This document shows, piece after piece, positions 34,853 to 42,596 of a stretch of DNA of 64,000 nucleotides. Position 1 is the first letter of the stretch; every line of letters begins with the position of its first letter. Below the pieces are notes generated by a model, which worked only from the letters and a program-made list of their open reading frames with translations, did no database searches and had not been told where the DNA came from. This DNA is from Brevundimonas sp. (lineage in GTDB: Bacteria; Pseudomonadota; Alphaproteobacteria; Caulobacterales; Caulobacteraceae): assembly GCA_027531145.1 (NCBI GenBank), contig JAPZRF010000006.1, positions 1 through 64,000 of the forward strand, in the 5' to 3' direction. A program made the translations under genes and the position numbers.

Positions 34853-35799
34853 ACTGCTCCGATCCCAACCTCTATGACCACTGGCCCTATCGCGACCGGC
34901 CGAAGATCACATGGCCGGGCGGCAAGGCCCTGGCCTTCTGGATCGCGCCCAACATCGAATTCTATGAGTTCGACCCGCCGGTGAACCCGGCGCGACCCGG
35001 CTGGCCGCGCCCGGCCCCGGACGTGGTCGGCTATTCCCAGAGGGACTGGGGCAATCGGGTCGGGCACTGGCGGCTTCAGGACCTGCTGGACCGGCACGGG
35101 CTGAGGGGGTCCGTGTCGCTGTCGATCGGGCTGATCGACCACCACCCCGAGATCATCGAAGCAGCGAACGCGCGGGGCTGGGAGTTCTTCAGCCACGGCA
35201 TCTACAACACCCGCTACTCCTACGGCATGGACGAGGCCCAGGAACGGGCAATCCTCATCGACTCGATCCGCTCGGTCGAGGCCGCGACGGGCCAGCGCAT
35301 CCGGGGTTATCTGGCACCCGCCCTGACGCACACGGCGCGGACCCTTGATCTGCTCGGCGAGCACGACTTCTGGTACTCCTGCGACCTGTTCCAGGATGAC
35401 CAGCCCCAACCACTGAAGACGAGGACCGGGCGGCTGGTCTCCATGCCCTATTCGCTCGAGGTCAACGACGTCATCGGCTACTCGGTGATGGGCTTGGACC
35501 CTTGGCGCTATGCCGACGTCCTGAAGCGTCATTTCGACCAGCTGCTGGCCGAGGGGCGCGAGAGCGGGACGGTAATGTGCATACCGCTGCACGCTTATCT
35601 GGTCAGCCAGCCGCATCGTATCCGGGCCTTCGAAGAGGCTCTGGAGCACATAATGGGCCACCGCGACGAGGTCTGGTTCGCGACGGGGTCGGAGATCGCG
35701 GCTCACTACCTTGAGCACTGCTGGGATCAGACGGTGGCGGACATTCAGCGGCGCGGCCTGGCGACAGGCGGGTATGGGTTCGACGATGCCGCTGCCTGA
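34849..35799 (+). CDS. Polysaccharide-deacetylase-fold hydrolase, PuuE/imidase-like (1)
   Basis: A 316-residue protein of the PuuE branch of the polysaccharide deacetylase superfamily. It contains NRVGHWRLQDLLDRHGLR, LIDHHPEIIEAANARGWEFF and SHGIYNT, all characteristic of allantoinase PuuE and, as I recall, of some bacterial cyclic-imide hydrolases. These enzymes open cyclic amides or imides rather than deacetylating sugars. GTG 34849 overlaps the lyase stop (GTGA). Placed right after an alkylmaleate-type hydratase and lyase, an imidase acting on an alkylated maleimide would provide their substrate after one more amide hydrolysis. No allantoin genes are nearby. The function is inferred. Confidence 0.72.
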   Translation: MNCSDPNLYDHWPYRDRPKITWPGGKALAFWIAPNIEFYEFDPPVNPARPGWPRPAPDVVGYSQRDWGNRVGHWRLQDLLDRHGLRGSVSLSIGLIDHHPEIIEAANARGWEFFSHGIYNTRYSYGMDEAQERAILIDSIRSVEAATGQRIRGYLAPALTHTARTLDLLGEHDFWYSCDLFQDDQPQPLKTRTGRLVSMPYSLEVNDVIGYSVMGLDPWRYADVLKRHFDQLLAEGRESGTVMCIPLHAYLVSQPHRIRAFEEALEHIMGHRDEVWFATGSEIAAHYLEHCWDQTVADIQRRGLATGGYGFDDAAA

Positions 35800-36718
35800 G
35801 GAGCATCTTATCTATCCACACCGGCGACGCGGCATGGACCAGTCGCTCTACGACTGGCGGCCGGCGACGGCGCGGCCCAGGGGGCGCTGGCCCGGCGATC
35901 GCGGGATGGCGGTCATGATTGTGATGCCGGTCGAGTGGCACATGCTTGATCCTTCGGGAAAGCCGTTCAAGCATCCCGGTGCCATGCAGACTGCCTGGCC
36001 GGACCTTCGGCACTACACGACAAGAGACTATGGCCCCCGCGTCGGGGGCTTCCGACTGCTACGGGCGCTGAAGGAGGCGGGGCTTAAGGCGACTGTTCCG
36101 GTGAACGGCATCGCGCTGGAGCGTTACCGGCCACTGGTCGAGGCGGCGCTGGAGGACGGGCACGAGATCGCAGCTCACGGCTGGTCGACGGATGCGATCC
36201 ATCATTCGGGTTTGTCCGAGGGCGAAGAGCAGGCGCTGGTGGCGCGCGCACGCGAGGCTTTCGAGCGCTTGGGCCTGAAGCCCCGCACGTGGATGAGCCC
36301 GGCGCGGCAGCAGTCATTCCGCACCCTGTCGCTGATCGCCGAGGCAGGCTTCGACGTCTGCCTGGACTGGGAGCAGGACGAGGTGCCGGTGGCGATGACT
36401 ACCGAAGCCGGGATGGTTCACGCCGTGCCGCTGATGAACGAGCTTGACGACCGAACCCTGCTGATAGATCGGCGACAGACAGAAGACGTGTGGATCGATC
36501 AGGTGCTGGAGGCGGCGGCGTATCTGAAGGCCGACTCCGGAACCGACGACCGGCGGGTGCTGGGCTTCACCCTGACGAGCTACGTCGCGGGCCAGCCGTT
36601 CCGGATGAGCGCCGTGCGCCGCATGCTCGCGGGTCTGGCGGAAGTTCGGGCGTGGTCGGCGACGGCGAGCGAGATCGCTGCCGCCTATTCTCCCACTGGG
36701 AGGTCGGTAAGTACCTGA
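35786..36718 (+). CDS. Polysaccharide-deacetylase-fold hydrolase, PuuE/imidase-like (2)
   Basis: A 310-residue paralogue of the preceding protein with the same frame of motifs (YGPRVGGFRLLRALKEAGLK, EDGHEIAAHGWSTDAIHH, WMSPARQQSFRTL) but clearly divergent. ATG 35786 lies inside the last codons of the preceding gene, a 14-base overlap, so the two are made together and may act on related cyclic amides or form one complex. The 3' end overlaps by 34 bases with the convergent VOC gene. It is the last gene of the operator-A operon. Confidence 0.7.
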   Translation: MPLPEEHLIYPHRRRGMDQSLYDWRPATARPRGRWPGDRGMAVMIVMPVEWHMLDPSGKPFKHPGAMQTAWPDLRHYTTRDYGPRVGGFRLLRALKEAGLKATVPVNGIALERYRPLVEAALEDGHEIAAHGWSTDAIHHSGLSEGEEQALVARAREAFERLGLKPRTWMSPARQQSFRTLSLIAEAGFDVCLDWEQDEVPVAMTTEAGMVHAVPLMNELDDRTLLIDRRQTEDVWIDQVLEAAAYLKADSGTDDRRVLGFTLTSYVAGQPFRMSAVRRMLAGLAEVRAWSATASEIAAAYSPTGRSVST

Positions 36719-37281
36719 TTCAGTTCGACGTAGTGACCGTCGGGGTCATAAACCGACGAGAAGCTCACGCGGATCACGCTGGTCCCGTCGTAGCCGGGAT
36801 AGGTCACCACATGAGGCGTCTCGCCCACCCGCACGCCCGGCGAGGCAGCGGCGCGGGCGAAGACCTCTTCCTGGTTCTCGACGTTGAACACGAGCACGAT
36901 GTCGCCGGGATGCAGGACGTTGTCGTCCGGGGCGCGCTCGGGCCGGGGCTGGCGCTCAGGCCTAGTGTACTCCATCAGGCCGAGGATGCCGATGTAGTCG
37001 TCATTGGCGCGCAGGAAAACGAGCCGCAAAGACCGCTCGGCCGCCTCGTCGTTCGGGGCGTCTCGCGGCGTACGGATCACGTTGTCATAGATCGGCACGA
37101 GACCGATCGCTCGGTAAAAGGCCAGAGATGCCTCGATGTCACGCACAACCAGGGTGGTGCGCCGCAGGTCCAGCGGAACGCGCTGGTCGGCCGACACCCG
37201 CTCGGGAGCGGGCTCGGCAATTGCGCCGGCGGCACAGGAGGAGGCCGCCAAGACCGAAGCCACCAGCAGGGCGCGGATCAT
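36685..37281 (-). CDS. Exported VOC/glyoxalase-fold protein, probable lipoprotein
   Basis: About 198 residues. The leader MIRALLVASVLAASSC ends at a lipobox-like Cys. A single VOC (glyoxalase/dioxygenase) domain follows, starting TTLVVRDIEASLAFYRAIGL and ending VYDPDGHYVELNQV, where the Glu is a typical metal ligand. ATG 37281 overlaps the isochorismatase stop by ATGA. VOC proteins include lyases, isomerases and ring-cleaving dioxygenases, or may only bind the compound. A second exported VOC protein is encoded at 42051-42596. Role in the pathway unknown. Confidence 0.78.
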   Translation of the reverse strand: MIRALLVASVLAASSCAAGAIAEPAPERVSADQRVPLDLRRTTLVVRDIEASLAFYRAIGLVPIYDNVIRTPRDAPNDEAAERSLRLVFLRANDDYIGILGLMEYTRPERQPRPERAPDDNVLHPGDIVLVFNVENQEEVFARAAASPGVRVGETPHVVTYPGYDGTSVIRVSFSSVYDPDGHYVELNQVLTDLPVGE

Positions 37282-37976
37282 CGGGCAGTCTCCAGATGGT
37301 CCAGGACATCGGCCGCCGGCAGGACATCGGCGTACTTCAGCAGCAGGTCCGTCAGGTTGGCGTAATGGTAGCTCTCGTGCTTGTCGGCGACGCATTCGAC
37401 CGGGACGATCGTCCGGTATCCGCGCGACAGGCTTTCCACGGCCGTGGCGCGAACACAGCCCGAGGTCGAGCCACCGGTAACGATCACCGTGTCGATGCGA
37501 TGCCAGATCAGATAGCTCTGCAGCGGCGTCTCGTGAAATGCTGACGGCATACGCTTGTCGAAGATCAGGTCGATCTCGCAGTCGGGCCGAGCGCGCGGAT
37601 CAAACGCATGACGGTCCGAGCCGAACCGGATGTTCTGCAGGCTGTCGGGCGTGTCGCTCCGCGTTCCCCACACGCCAGCGTCGCTGCCGTCGGGCTTGTA
37701 ACAGACGCGGGTCCAGACGACCGGCAAACTTGCGGCGCGAGCAGCGTCGCTGATCCTATTGATCCAGCCTATCTGGTCCGGGTCAGTCACGTAAGCTGTC
37801 TTCGGAAAAAGGTCCGGGCGGGTGTAAGCTTGCTGCACATCGACATTGACGACAGCGGATCGCTGGCCAAAGCCGAAGCCGCGGCGCGCCGGGTTCGCCC
37901 GCACTTCTTCGTAGATCAGTCTGGCGGGCCGGTCGTCGCGGGTCATCGTGGGTTCGAAACGCAGATCGCCCATCAT
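37278..37976 (-). CDS. Isochorismatase-family amidohydrolase, maleamate amidase-like
   Basis: A 232-residue cysteine hydrolase with the full catalytic triad: D46 (VVNVDVQQAY), K141 (IFDKRMPSAF) and C174 (GGSTSGCVRAT). This GxSTSGCVRAT form is that of N-carbamoylsarcosine amidase, maleamate amidase (NicF) and ureidoacrylate amidase. ATG 37976 overlaps the upstream stop (ATGA); the longer open frame extends into the upstream gene. No signal peptide is seen, so it is cytoplasmic, unlike its two exported neighbours. It is well placed to hydrolyse the half-amide produced by an imidase to a free dicarboxylate plus ammonia. Confidence 0.83.
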   Translation of the reverse strand: MMGDLRFEPTMTRDDRPARLIYEEVRANPARRGFGFGQRSAVVNVDVQQAYTRPDLFPKTAYVTDPDQIGWINRISDAARAASLPVVWTRVCYKPDGSDAGVWGTRSDTPDSLQNIRFGSDRHAFDPRARPDCEIDLIFDKRMPSAFHETPLQSYLIWHRIDTVIVTGGSTSGCVRATAVESLSRGYRTIVPVECVADKHESYHYANLTDLLLKYADVLPAADVLDHLETAR

Positions 37977-38770
37977 TGCGGCTCCCCGGACTGAAGGTGC
38001 CGGATCTCCTGAAGTCCCGTCGGCGGCGCTCGCCAGAGCGGGGCCTCCGTCTCGACGTAGTGCCGCAGTGAGGCGGGCACGTCCTCCCATTGGTCAATGC
38101 GCCAGGTAATCAGGTGCATGATCGCCGGCCCACCGCCTGCCCACGCCGGGGCATCTCCGTACCGGACCCAGGAAAGCTGGTTCGGATTGGAGGCCCCGCC
38201 CGGTGCCTGGATAAAGAAATCGTAGTTCTCGAAGGCCTGGTAGCGGCGCTCCCCGCTGGTCGGGATGTCCAGAAAAAGCGGCGCGGTGAACACGTAGGCG
38301 TCGCCGATCCGGCGCGCCTGCATCGTATTGCCCGGTCCGATGCGCTGGACGCGCGCGCCCGAGCCTTGCTCCACCATCGTTGTCAGGCGATCACCGACCA
38401 GCTCATAGGTGATGAACTGATAGGGATAGGCCACCGGTTCGACGGCGACTCCGTTCCTCTCCTGCAGGATCTCGTTCGATTCCGCGTCCCGATAGACGTA
38501 AATCTTGCGCGAGAACTGCCGCGCCAGCGCCCGCCCTGGATCCGGGCGATCAGATGTCGATGCGTCGAAGCCTTCGACCCGCGCGAGCAGATCGCCCGAA
38601 GGGTAGGCCCGCAGAGTGCCGACGGAATACCAGTAGACCGGACGCCCCGTTCCGGTGCGAGCATCGACAAACACGGCGAAGCTTTCGCGGTCGAACCCCT
38701 GGCTCCGGGCATCGTCTCCCGAGCCAGCCAGGATGGCCGCGGTGAACGCAAGAAGGGTCAATCGTCGCAT
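37973..38770 (-). CDS. Exported DUF1838-like protein of unknown function
   Basis: A 265-residue protein with a signal peptide (MRRLTLLAFTAAILAGSG...) and a beta-rich mature part resembling DUF1838 proteins (YVYRDAESNEIL, GERRYQAFENYDFF, PAIMHLITWRIDQWEDVP). ATG 38770 has GGAGG seven bases upstream; the longer open frame to 38950 runs through the promoter. It is the first gene of a three-gene coupled run (DUF1838, amidase, VOC) divergent from the TonB receptor across operator B. Periplasmic binding or conversion of the imported substrate is plausible. The DUF assignment is from memory of the family and is moderate. Confidence 0.65.
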   Translation of the reverse strand: MRRLTLLAFTAAILAGSGDDARSQGFDRESFAVFVDARTGTGRPVYWYSVGTLRAYPSGDLLARVEGFDASTSDRPDPGRALARQFSRKIYVYRDAESNEILQERNGVAVEPVAYPYQFITYELVGDRLTTMVEQGSGARVQRIGPGNTMQARRIGDAYVFTAPLFLDIPTSGERRYQAFENYDFFIQAPGGASNPNQLSWVRYGDAPAWAGGGPAIMHLITWRIDQWEDVPASLRHYVETEAPLWRAPPTGLQEIRHLQSGEPQ

Positions 38771-38819
38771 GTGTGCGCCTCCAATCCGCAAACAGGGTAC
38801 CCGCGCTTGTCGGCGGCTC

Positions 38820-38845
38820 CAAATGATATAAGAATATACCAATAG
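38820..38845. promoter_or_regulatory. GntR operator B in divergent promoter region
   Basis: The left arm CAAATGATATAA (38820-38831) is identical to that of operator A. The right arm ATATACCAATAG (38834-38845) matches the consensus TTATATCATTTG at 8 of 12. It lies between the divergent DUF1838 (start 38770) and TonB receptor (start 38893) genes and could control both. TATAAG inside the site may serve as the -10 for the receptor gene. Confidence 0.7.
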
Positions 38846-38892
38846 AACCGGGCGGAGGTCCGGGCCCACATCGCAAACCGGGAGTTCCGTCC

Positions 38893-41208
38893 ATGCGTTT
38901 TTCCGTTTCGCTTCTCTCCACCGCCTCCGCCGCCGCCATGTTTGTCGCACTTCCTGCGGCTGCCCAGGATAGGCCGTCCGACCGGGCCGTCACGCGCGTC
39001 GATGAAATCATCGTCACTGCCCAGCGCCGGGAGCAGAACATCCAGGACGTGCCGATAGCCGTTACGGCCTTCACTGACACCCAGCTGGAAGTCGCTATCG
39101 TAGAGGATACGACCGACCTCGTGCGGGTTACGCCAAGCCTGACGGGGGGTCTGAACACCGGCACGGGGGGCGCCGTCAGCTACTTCATCCGAGGTCTCGG
39201 ATCCACCGAACAGGTCGCTACATTCGATGTGCCTGTCGCGACCTATGTCGATGAAGTCTACGTCGCTCGCCAGATCGCCAACAACATCACCCTGCTGGAC
39301 GTGGATCAGATCGAGGTCTTGCGCGGCCCGCAAGGCACATTGTTTGGTCGCAACACAACAGGCGGCGCAATCTCTATCACGACGCGCAAGCCCAATCAGG
39401 ACTTCCGAGCCTCCGTTGAAGGCACCTACGGATCATTCGACCGCTATACCTTGCGCGGTGCAATCAGTGGACCGCTGAATGACGCCGTCTCGGCGGGCGT
39501 GACGGTCCTCCGGATCGGCGATGACGGGTACTCGCGCAGCCTTGTTACCGGACAGGACCTGAACGGCGAGGACACTTGGGGCATCCGCGCAGCCTTGCGT
39601 TTCCAGCCCGGCGAGACCTGGGACTGGAATCTCTCCGCCGACTACATCGACCAGGCCAAGACCACCATCGGCGTGAACCCGTTGGATCCCCAGTACACGA
39701 GCCGGACTGGACTGAGGCGCGGCAACTGCTCCGACAGCGCGGTGGAGTCTTTCCTGAACCAACGCCTTGGCAACTGTGCCCGCACTCGGGTCGCCACCCT
39801 GATTTCGAACCTGACCCACGACATGGGCTGGGCCAGTGTCAGCTGGATCAGCGGCTACATCTCCACCGATCAGATTTTTTCGATCGACTTCGGCCTTGGC
39901 GGCAGCCCCACGCCGTTCGGCGGCTTCGTCATTTCCAATGACGTCGAGACGAGGCAATGGACGCAGGAACTCAAGCTGGTCGGCGAGACCGGCCGCGTCA
40001 ACTGGGTGGCCGGCCTCTTCTACCTGGATGAGGACAACTCGACCTATCAGGTCGACACCTTCGCCACGACGCCGACGGCCACCAGCGCCCTGGTGCTGGG
40101 CGATCGTTTGCTTGATAACGGGACCCGGTCTTTTGCGGCCTACGCCCAGGGCGACTTCGCGATCACGGACCAGCTCACCCTGACGCTTGGGGGGCGTTAC
40201 ACCGATGAGGACAAGGACATCAGTTTCGGTGATCGGACCCGAGCGACCTATCCGGCCGGCTTCATCGGCTTCACCGGTGCCGCGACCTCACGGCCGACGA
40301 CCGCGAACCTGATCGCAGCCGGAATACCGGTTTCGCAGTCGACCTCGAAGTTCACGCCCCGCGTCGCCCTCGCCTACGAAATGAACGATGACGTGATGTT
40401 CTTCGCTTCCGCGACCAATGGCTTCAAGTCAGGCGGCTGGAACGCGCGCGGCACGACCGCAATCACCAACTCCGCCTTCGGCCCGGAGGAGGCATGGTCG
40501 TACGAATTCGGCATGCGTTCTGACCTTCTTGAGGATACGCTGCGGCTCAACTTGACCCTGTATCGTCTGGAGGTGGAGAACCTGCAGCTGCTTTCGGGTC
40601 AGCCTCGCCCCGGCGGCGGTATCGACTTCGTGACCCGTAACGCGGGTGGCCTCGAAGCAACCGGCCTTGAGGCCGAGATCACCTGGAGTCCTACCGAAGC
40701 GCTGGAGATCTATGCCACCGGCTCAATCGCTGATCGGCAATACGTCGACATCCCGCTGCGTAACGGCGCAGGTGGCGTCCCGTGTTCAACGACGCCAGAG
40801 CCGCTGAACTGTGTGACCACTCGCGACCAGCCGGTCCGTTTCCCGGAGAGCCAGGCCACGCTGGGTGCCCGCTATACCCTGCCCACCACACTGCTCGACG
40901 GCGAGTGGTCGCTGAACGGTTCGATCAGCTACTCAGACGAGTACTGGACTTCGACCTACAACGATGCGCGCACCGCGACCGGTGTGCCGTTTGGCGGAAC
41001 GACAGCCATTACGGTGCCGTTATCCCTGACCGCAGCAACCACGGTCTACAACATCGGCGTGCGCTACGAGAGCAACGACGGGGCCTGGCAAGCATCGCTG
41101 GACTGCTCGAACTGCGGTGAAGAGTATTACGTCACCTCCTCGCTGGTGGGCCTAGCCTATCCGAACGATCCGCGTCGGGTCACCTTCCGCCTGCGCCGGA
41201 ATTTCTGA
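38893..41208 (+). CDS. TonB-dependent outer-membrane receptor (module 3, first)
   Basis: A 771-residue receptor: signal peptide ending ALPAAAQ, TonB-box region DEIIVTAQRREQN, plug (YFIRGLGSTEQVATF, LRGPQGTLFGRNTTGG), then a long barrel ending TFRLRRNF with a terminal Phe. GGGAG lies eight bases before the ATG. It is followed 10 bases later by an exported hydrolase and a VOC gene. Receptors of this IPR/Pfam type in alphaproteobacteria take up many organic compounds besides siderophores. Control by operator B ties its expression to the imide-type enzymes. Confidence 0.9.
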   Translation: MRFSVSLLSTASAAAMFVALPAAAQDRPSDRAVTRVDEIIVTAQRREQNIQDVPIAVTAFTDTQLEVAIVEDTTDLVRVTPSLTGGLNTGTGGAVSYFIRGLGSTEQVATFDVPVATYVDEVYVARQIANNITLLDVDQIEVLRGPQGTLFGRNTTGGAISITTRKPNQDFRASVEGTYGSFDRYTLRGAISGPLNDAVSAGVTVLRIGDDGYSRSLVTGQDLNGEDTWGIRAALRFQPGETWDWNLSADYIDQAKTTIGVNPLDPQYTSRTGLRRGNCSDSAVESFLNQRLGNCARTRVATLISNLTHDMGWASVSWISGYISTDQIFSIDFGLGGSPTPFGGFVISNDVETRQWTQELKLVGETGRVNWVAGLFYLDEDNSTYQVDTFATTPTATSALVLGDRLLDNGTRSFAAYAQGDFAITDQLTLTLGGRYTDEDKDISFGDRTRATYPAGFIGFTGAATSRPTTANLIAAGIPVSQSTSKFTPRVALAYEMNDDVMFFASATNGFKSGGWNARGTTAITNSAFGPEEAWSYEFGMRSDLLEDTLRLNLTLYRLEVENLQLLSGQPRPGGGIDFVTRNAGGLEATGLEAEITWSPTEALEIYATGSIADRQYVDIPLRNGAGGVPCSTTPEPLNCVTTRDQPVRFPESQATLGARYTLPTTLLDGEWSLNGSISYSDEYWTSTYNDARTATGVPFGGTTAITVPLSLTAATTVYNIGVRYESNDGAWQASLDCSNCGEEYYVTSSLVGLAYPNDPRRVTFRLRRNF

Positions 41209-41218
41209 GGCCAGGAGA

Positions 41219-42046
41219 TTGCGCCGCCGCACGCTTCTGGCTGGCGGTGCCATGGGGGCGGTCCTGAACGCTACCCATCACGGGGCGCGAGCGCATAGCT
41301 CGCGCCCCGTCTTCGTTCTGGTACACGGCACCTGGCACGGCGGGTGGTGCTGGCGGCGCGTCGCCAGCACGCTGGAAGCTTCGGGCGCGCGGGTGCTGAC
41401 CCCGACCTTGACCGGCTGCGGCGAGCGGACCCACCTGCTGGGACCAGACGTGGACCTGGAAACCCACATCCAGGACGTCATGGGTGCCATAGACGCGGAA
41501 GAACTGACGACCTTGCATCTCTGCGGCCACTCCTACGGCGGAATGGTCGTCACAGGCGTCTGTGACAGAATGAAGAGCCGGATCGCATCGGTCCTGTATC
41601 TCGACGCTGCTGTCCCATCGGATGGCCAATCCATGGTCACCCAATCGCCGGGAATTACGCCGGAGGCGGCGGCTGCCATGGAAGCCAGCCTGCGCGCCCT
41701 GGCTCCAGACGGCGTCGCCATGCAGGTGTTCAATGACGTTACCCTCTTCGGCGTGGCTGCCGGAAGCGCAGATGAGGCTTGGTTGAAGCGGCGCCTGACC
41801 CCCCATCCTCTCAAGACATGGCTGGACCCGATTCGCCTCGGCGATGGCGGATCGGCCGGACTTCGCCGGACCTATGTCCATTGCATCGACCCGGTCCTGC
41901 CTATGGCCTCGTTCGGGGCCCATCACGAACGATTGAGCTCCGATCCCAGCTGGTCCACTTCGACGCTGGCGACCGGACACGATGCGATGGTCTCAGCGCC
42001 TCATGTCGTCGCCGACCTGCTGATGGCCCAGACCTTGAACGGATAA
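41219..42046 (+). CDS. Tat-type exported alpha/beta hydrolase, methylesterase-like
   Basis: About 275 residues. The TTG start at 41219 gives MRRRTLLAGGAMGAVLNATH, a twin-arginine leader, but AGGAG is too close to it, so the exact start is unsure (ATG 41252 would lose the RR motif). The mature domain, FVLVHGTWHGGWCWRR...GCGERTHLLGPDVDLETH, is strikingly like the plant methylesterase/hydroxynitrile lyase group. The nucleophile is in CGHSYGGMV and a late His in LATGHDAM. Members remove methyl esters or cleave C-C bonds of beta-diketones. In the periplasm it would act on the imported substrate early in the route. Confidence 0.75.
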   Translation: MRRRTLLAGGAMGAVLNATHHGARAHSSRPVFVLVHGTWHGGWCWRRVASTLEASGARVLTPTLTGCGERTHLLGPDVDLETHIQDVMGAIDAEELTTLHLCGHSYGGMVVTGVCDRMKSRIASVLYLDAAVPSDGQSMVTQSPGITPEAAAAMEASLRALAPDGVAMQVFNDVTLFGVAAGSADEAWLKRRLTPHPLKTWLDPIRLGDGGSAGLRRTYVHCIDPVLPMASFGAHHERLSSDPSWSTSTLATGHDAMVSAPHVVADLLMAQTLNG

Positions 42047-42050
42047 GCTC

Positions 42051-42596
42051 ATGACCACTGATCGCCGCGCCATCCTGGCCGGGTCCACCTTGCTCCCGGC
42101 CGCCCTTGCGACCGCAGTCCTGGCGCAGACCCCGCCATCCACCGGCCAGTTGGTCAGGTGCGCCCTGTTCGTTTCGGATCTGGAGGCATCGACAGCCTTC
42201 TACCGCGATGTGATCGGCCTGCCCGAGTTGCTGTTTGAAGGGGCCCTGCAGGGCGCACCTCTGGAGCGGTTGCTGGGCCTCGCCGAAGGTGCCGGGGTTC
42301 GGTTCCGCATCCTCAAGGCGGAGGGACCACCGTACGGCATGATCGCCCTGTTCCAGGTGACCGGACAAACTCTCACGCGAGTCGCTAAGACAGAGGGGAC
42401 GGTCAACATCGGCGAGAGTGTCCTTGTTTTCCATCGCCCCGACCTCGACGCCGTTGCGGCCCGGCTGGCAGGGATCAACCAGGCCTTCCTGAGCGGTCCT
42501 CAACGGCTTGTGGACACACCTCGGCGTCAAACCGACCGTGAGGTCATGCTGCGCGACCCGGATGGTGTCTTGATCAACCTGATCGAGCGCGTCTAG
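42051..42596 (+). CDS. Tat-type exported VOC/glyoxalase-fold protein
   Basis: A 181-residue protein with the leader MTTDRRAILAGSTLLPAALA (RRxxL twin-arginine type) and one VOC domain: CALFVSDLEASTAFYRDVIG at the start, REVMLRDPDGVLINLIE at the end. It follows the hydrolase by four bases and converges with the flavin amine oxidase, overlapping by four bases. Together with the lipoprotein VOC at 36685-37281 it suggests two VOC halves in the same compartment, possibly a metal-dependent ring-opening or binding pair. This is inference. Confidence 0.78.
   Translation: MTTDRRAILAGSTLLPAALATAVLAQTPPSTGQLVRCALFVSDLEASTAFYRDVIGLPELLFEGALQGAPLERLLGLAEGAGVRFRILKAEGPPYGMIALFQVTGQTLTRVAKTEGTVNIGESVLVFHRPDLDAVAARLAGINQAFLSGPQRLVDTPRRQTDREVMLRDPDGVLINLIERV

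Noticed and set aside
34849..36718. Allantoinase PuuE or chitin deacetylases
   Set aside because: Fold and motifs match the PuuE branch, but no urate or allantoin genes are present, and no sugar-related genes or signal peptides support a polysaccharide role.
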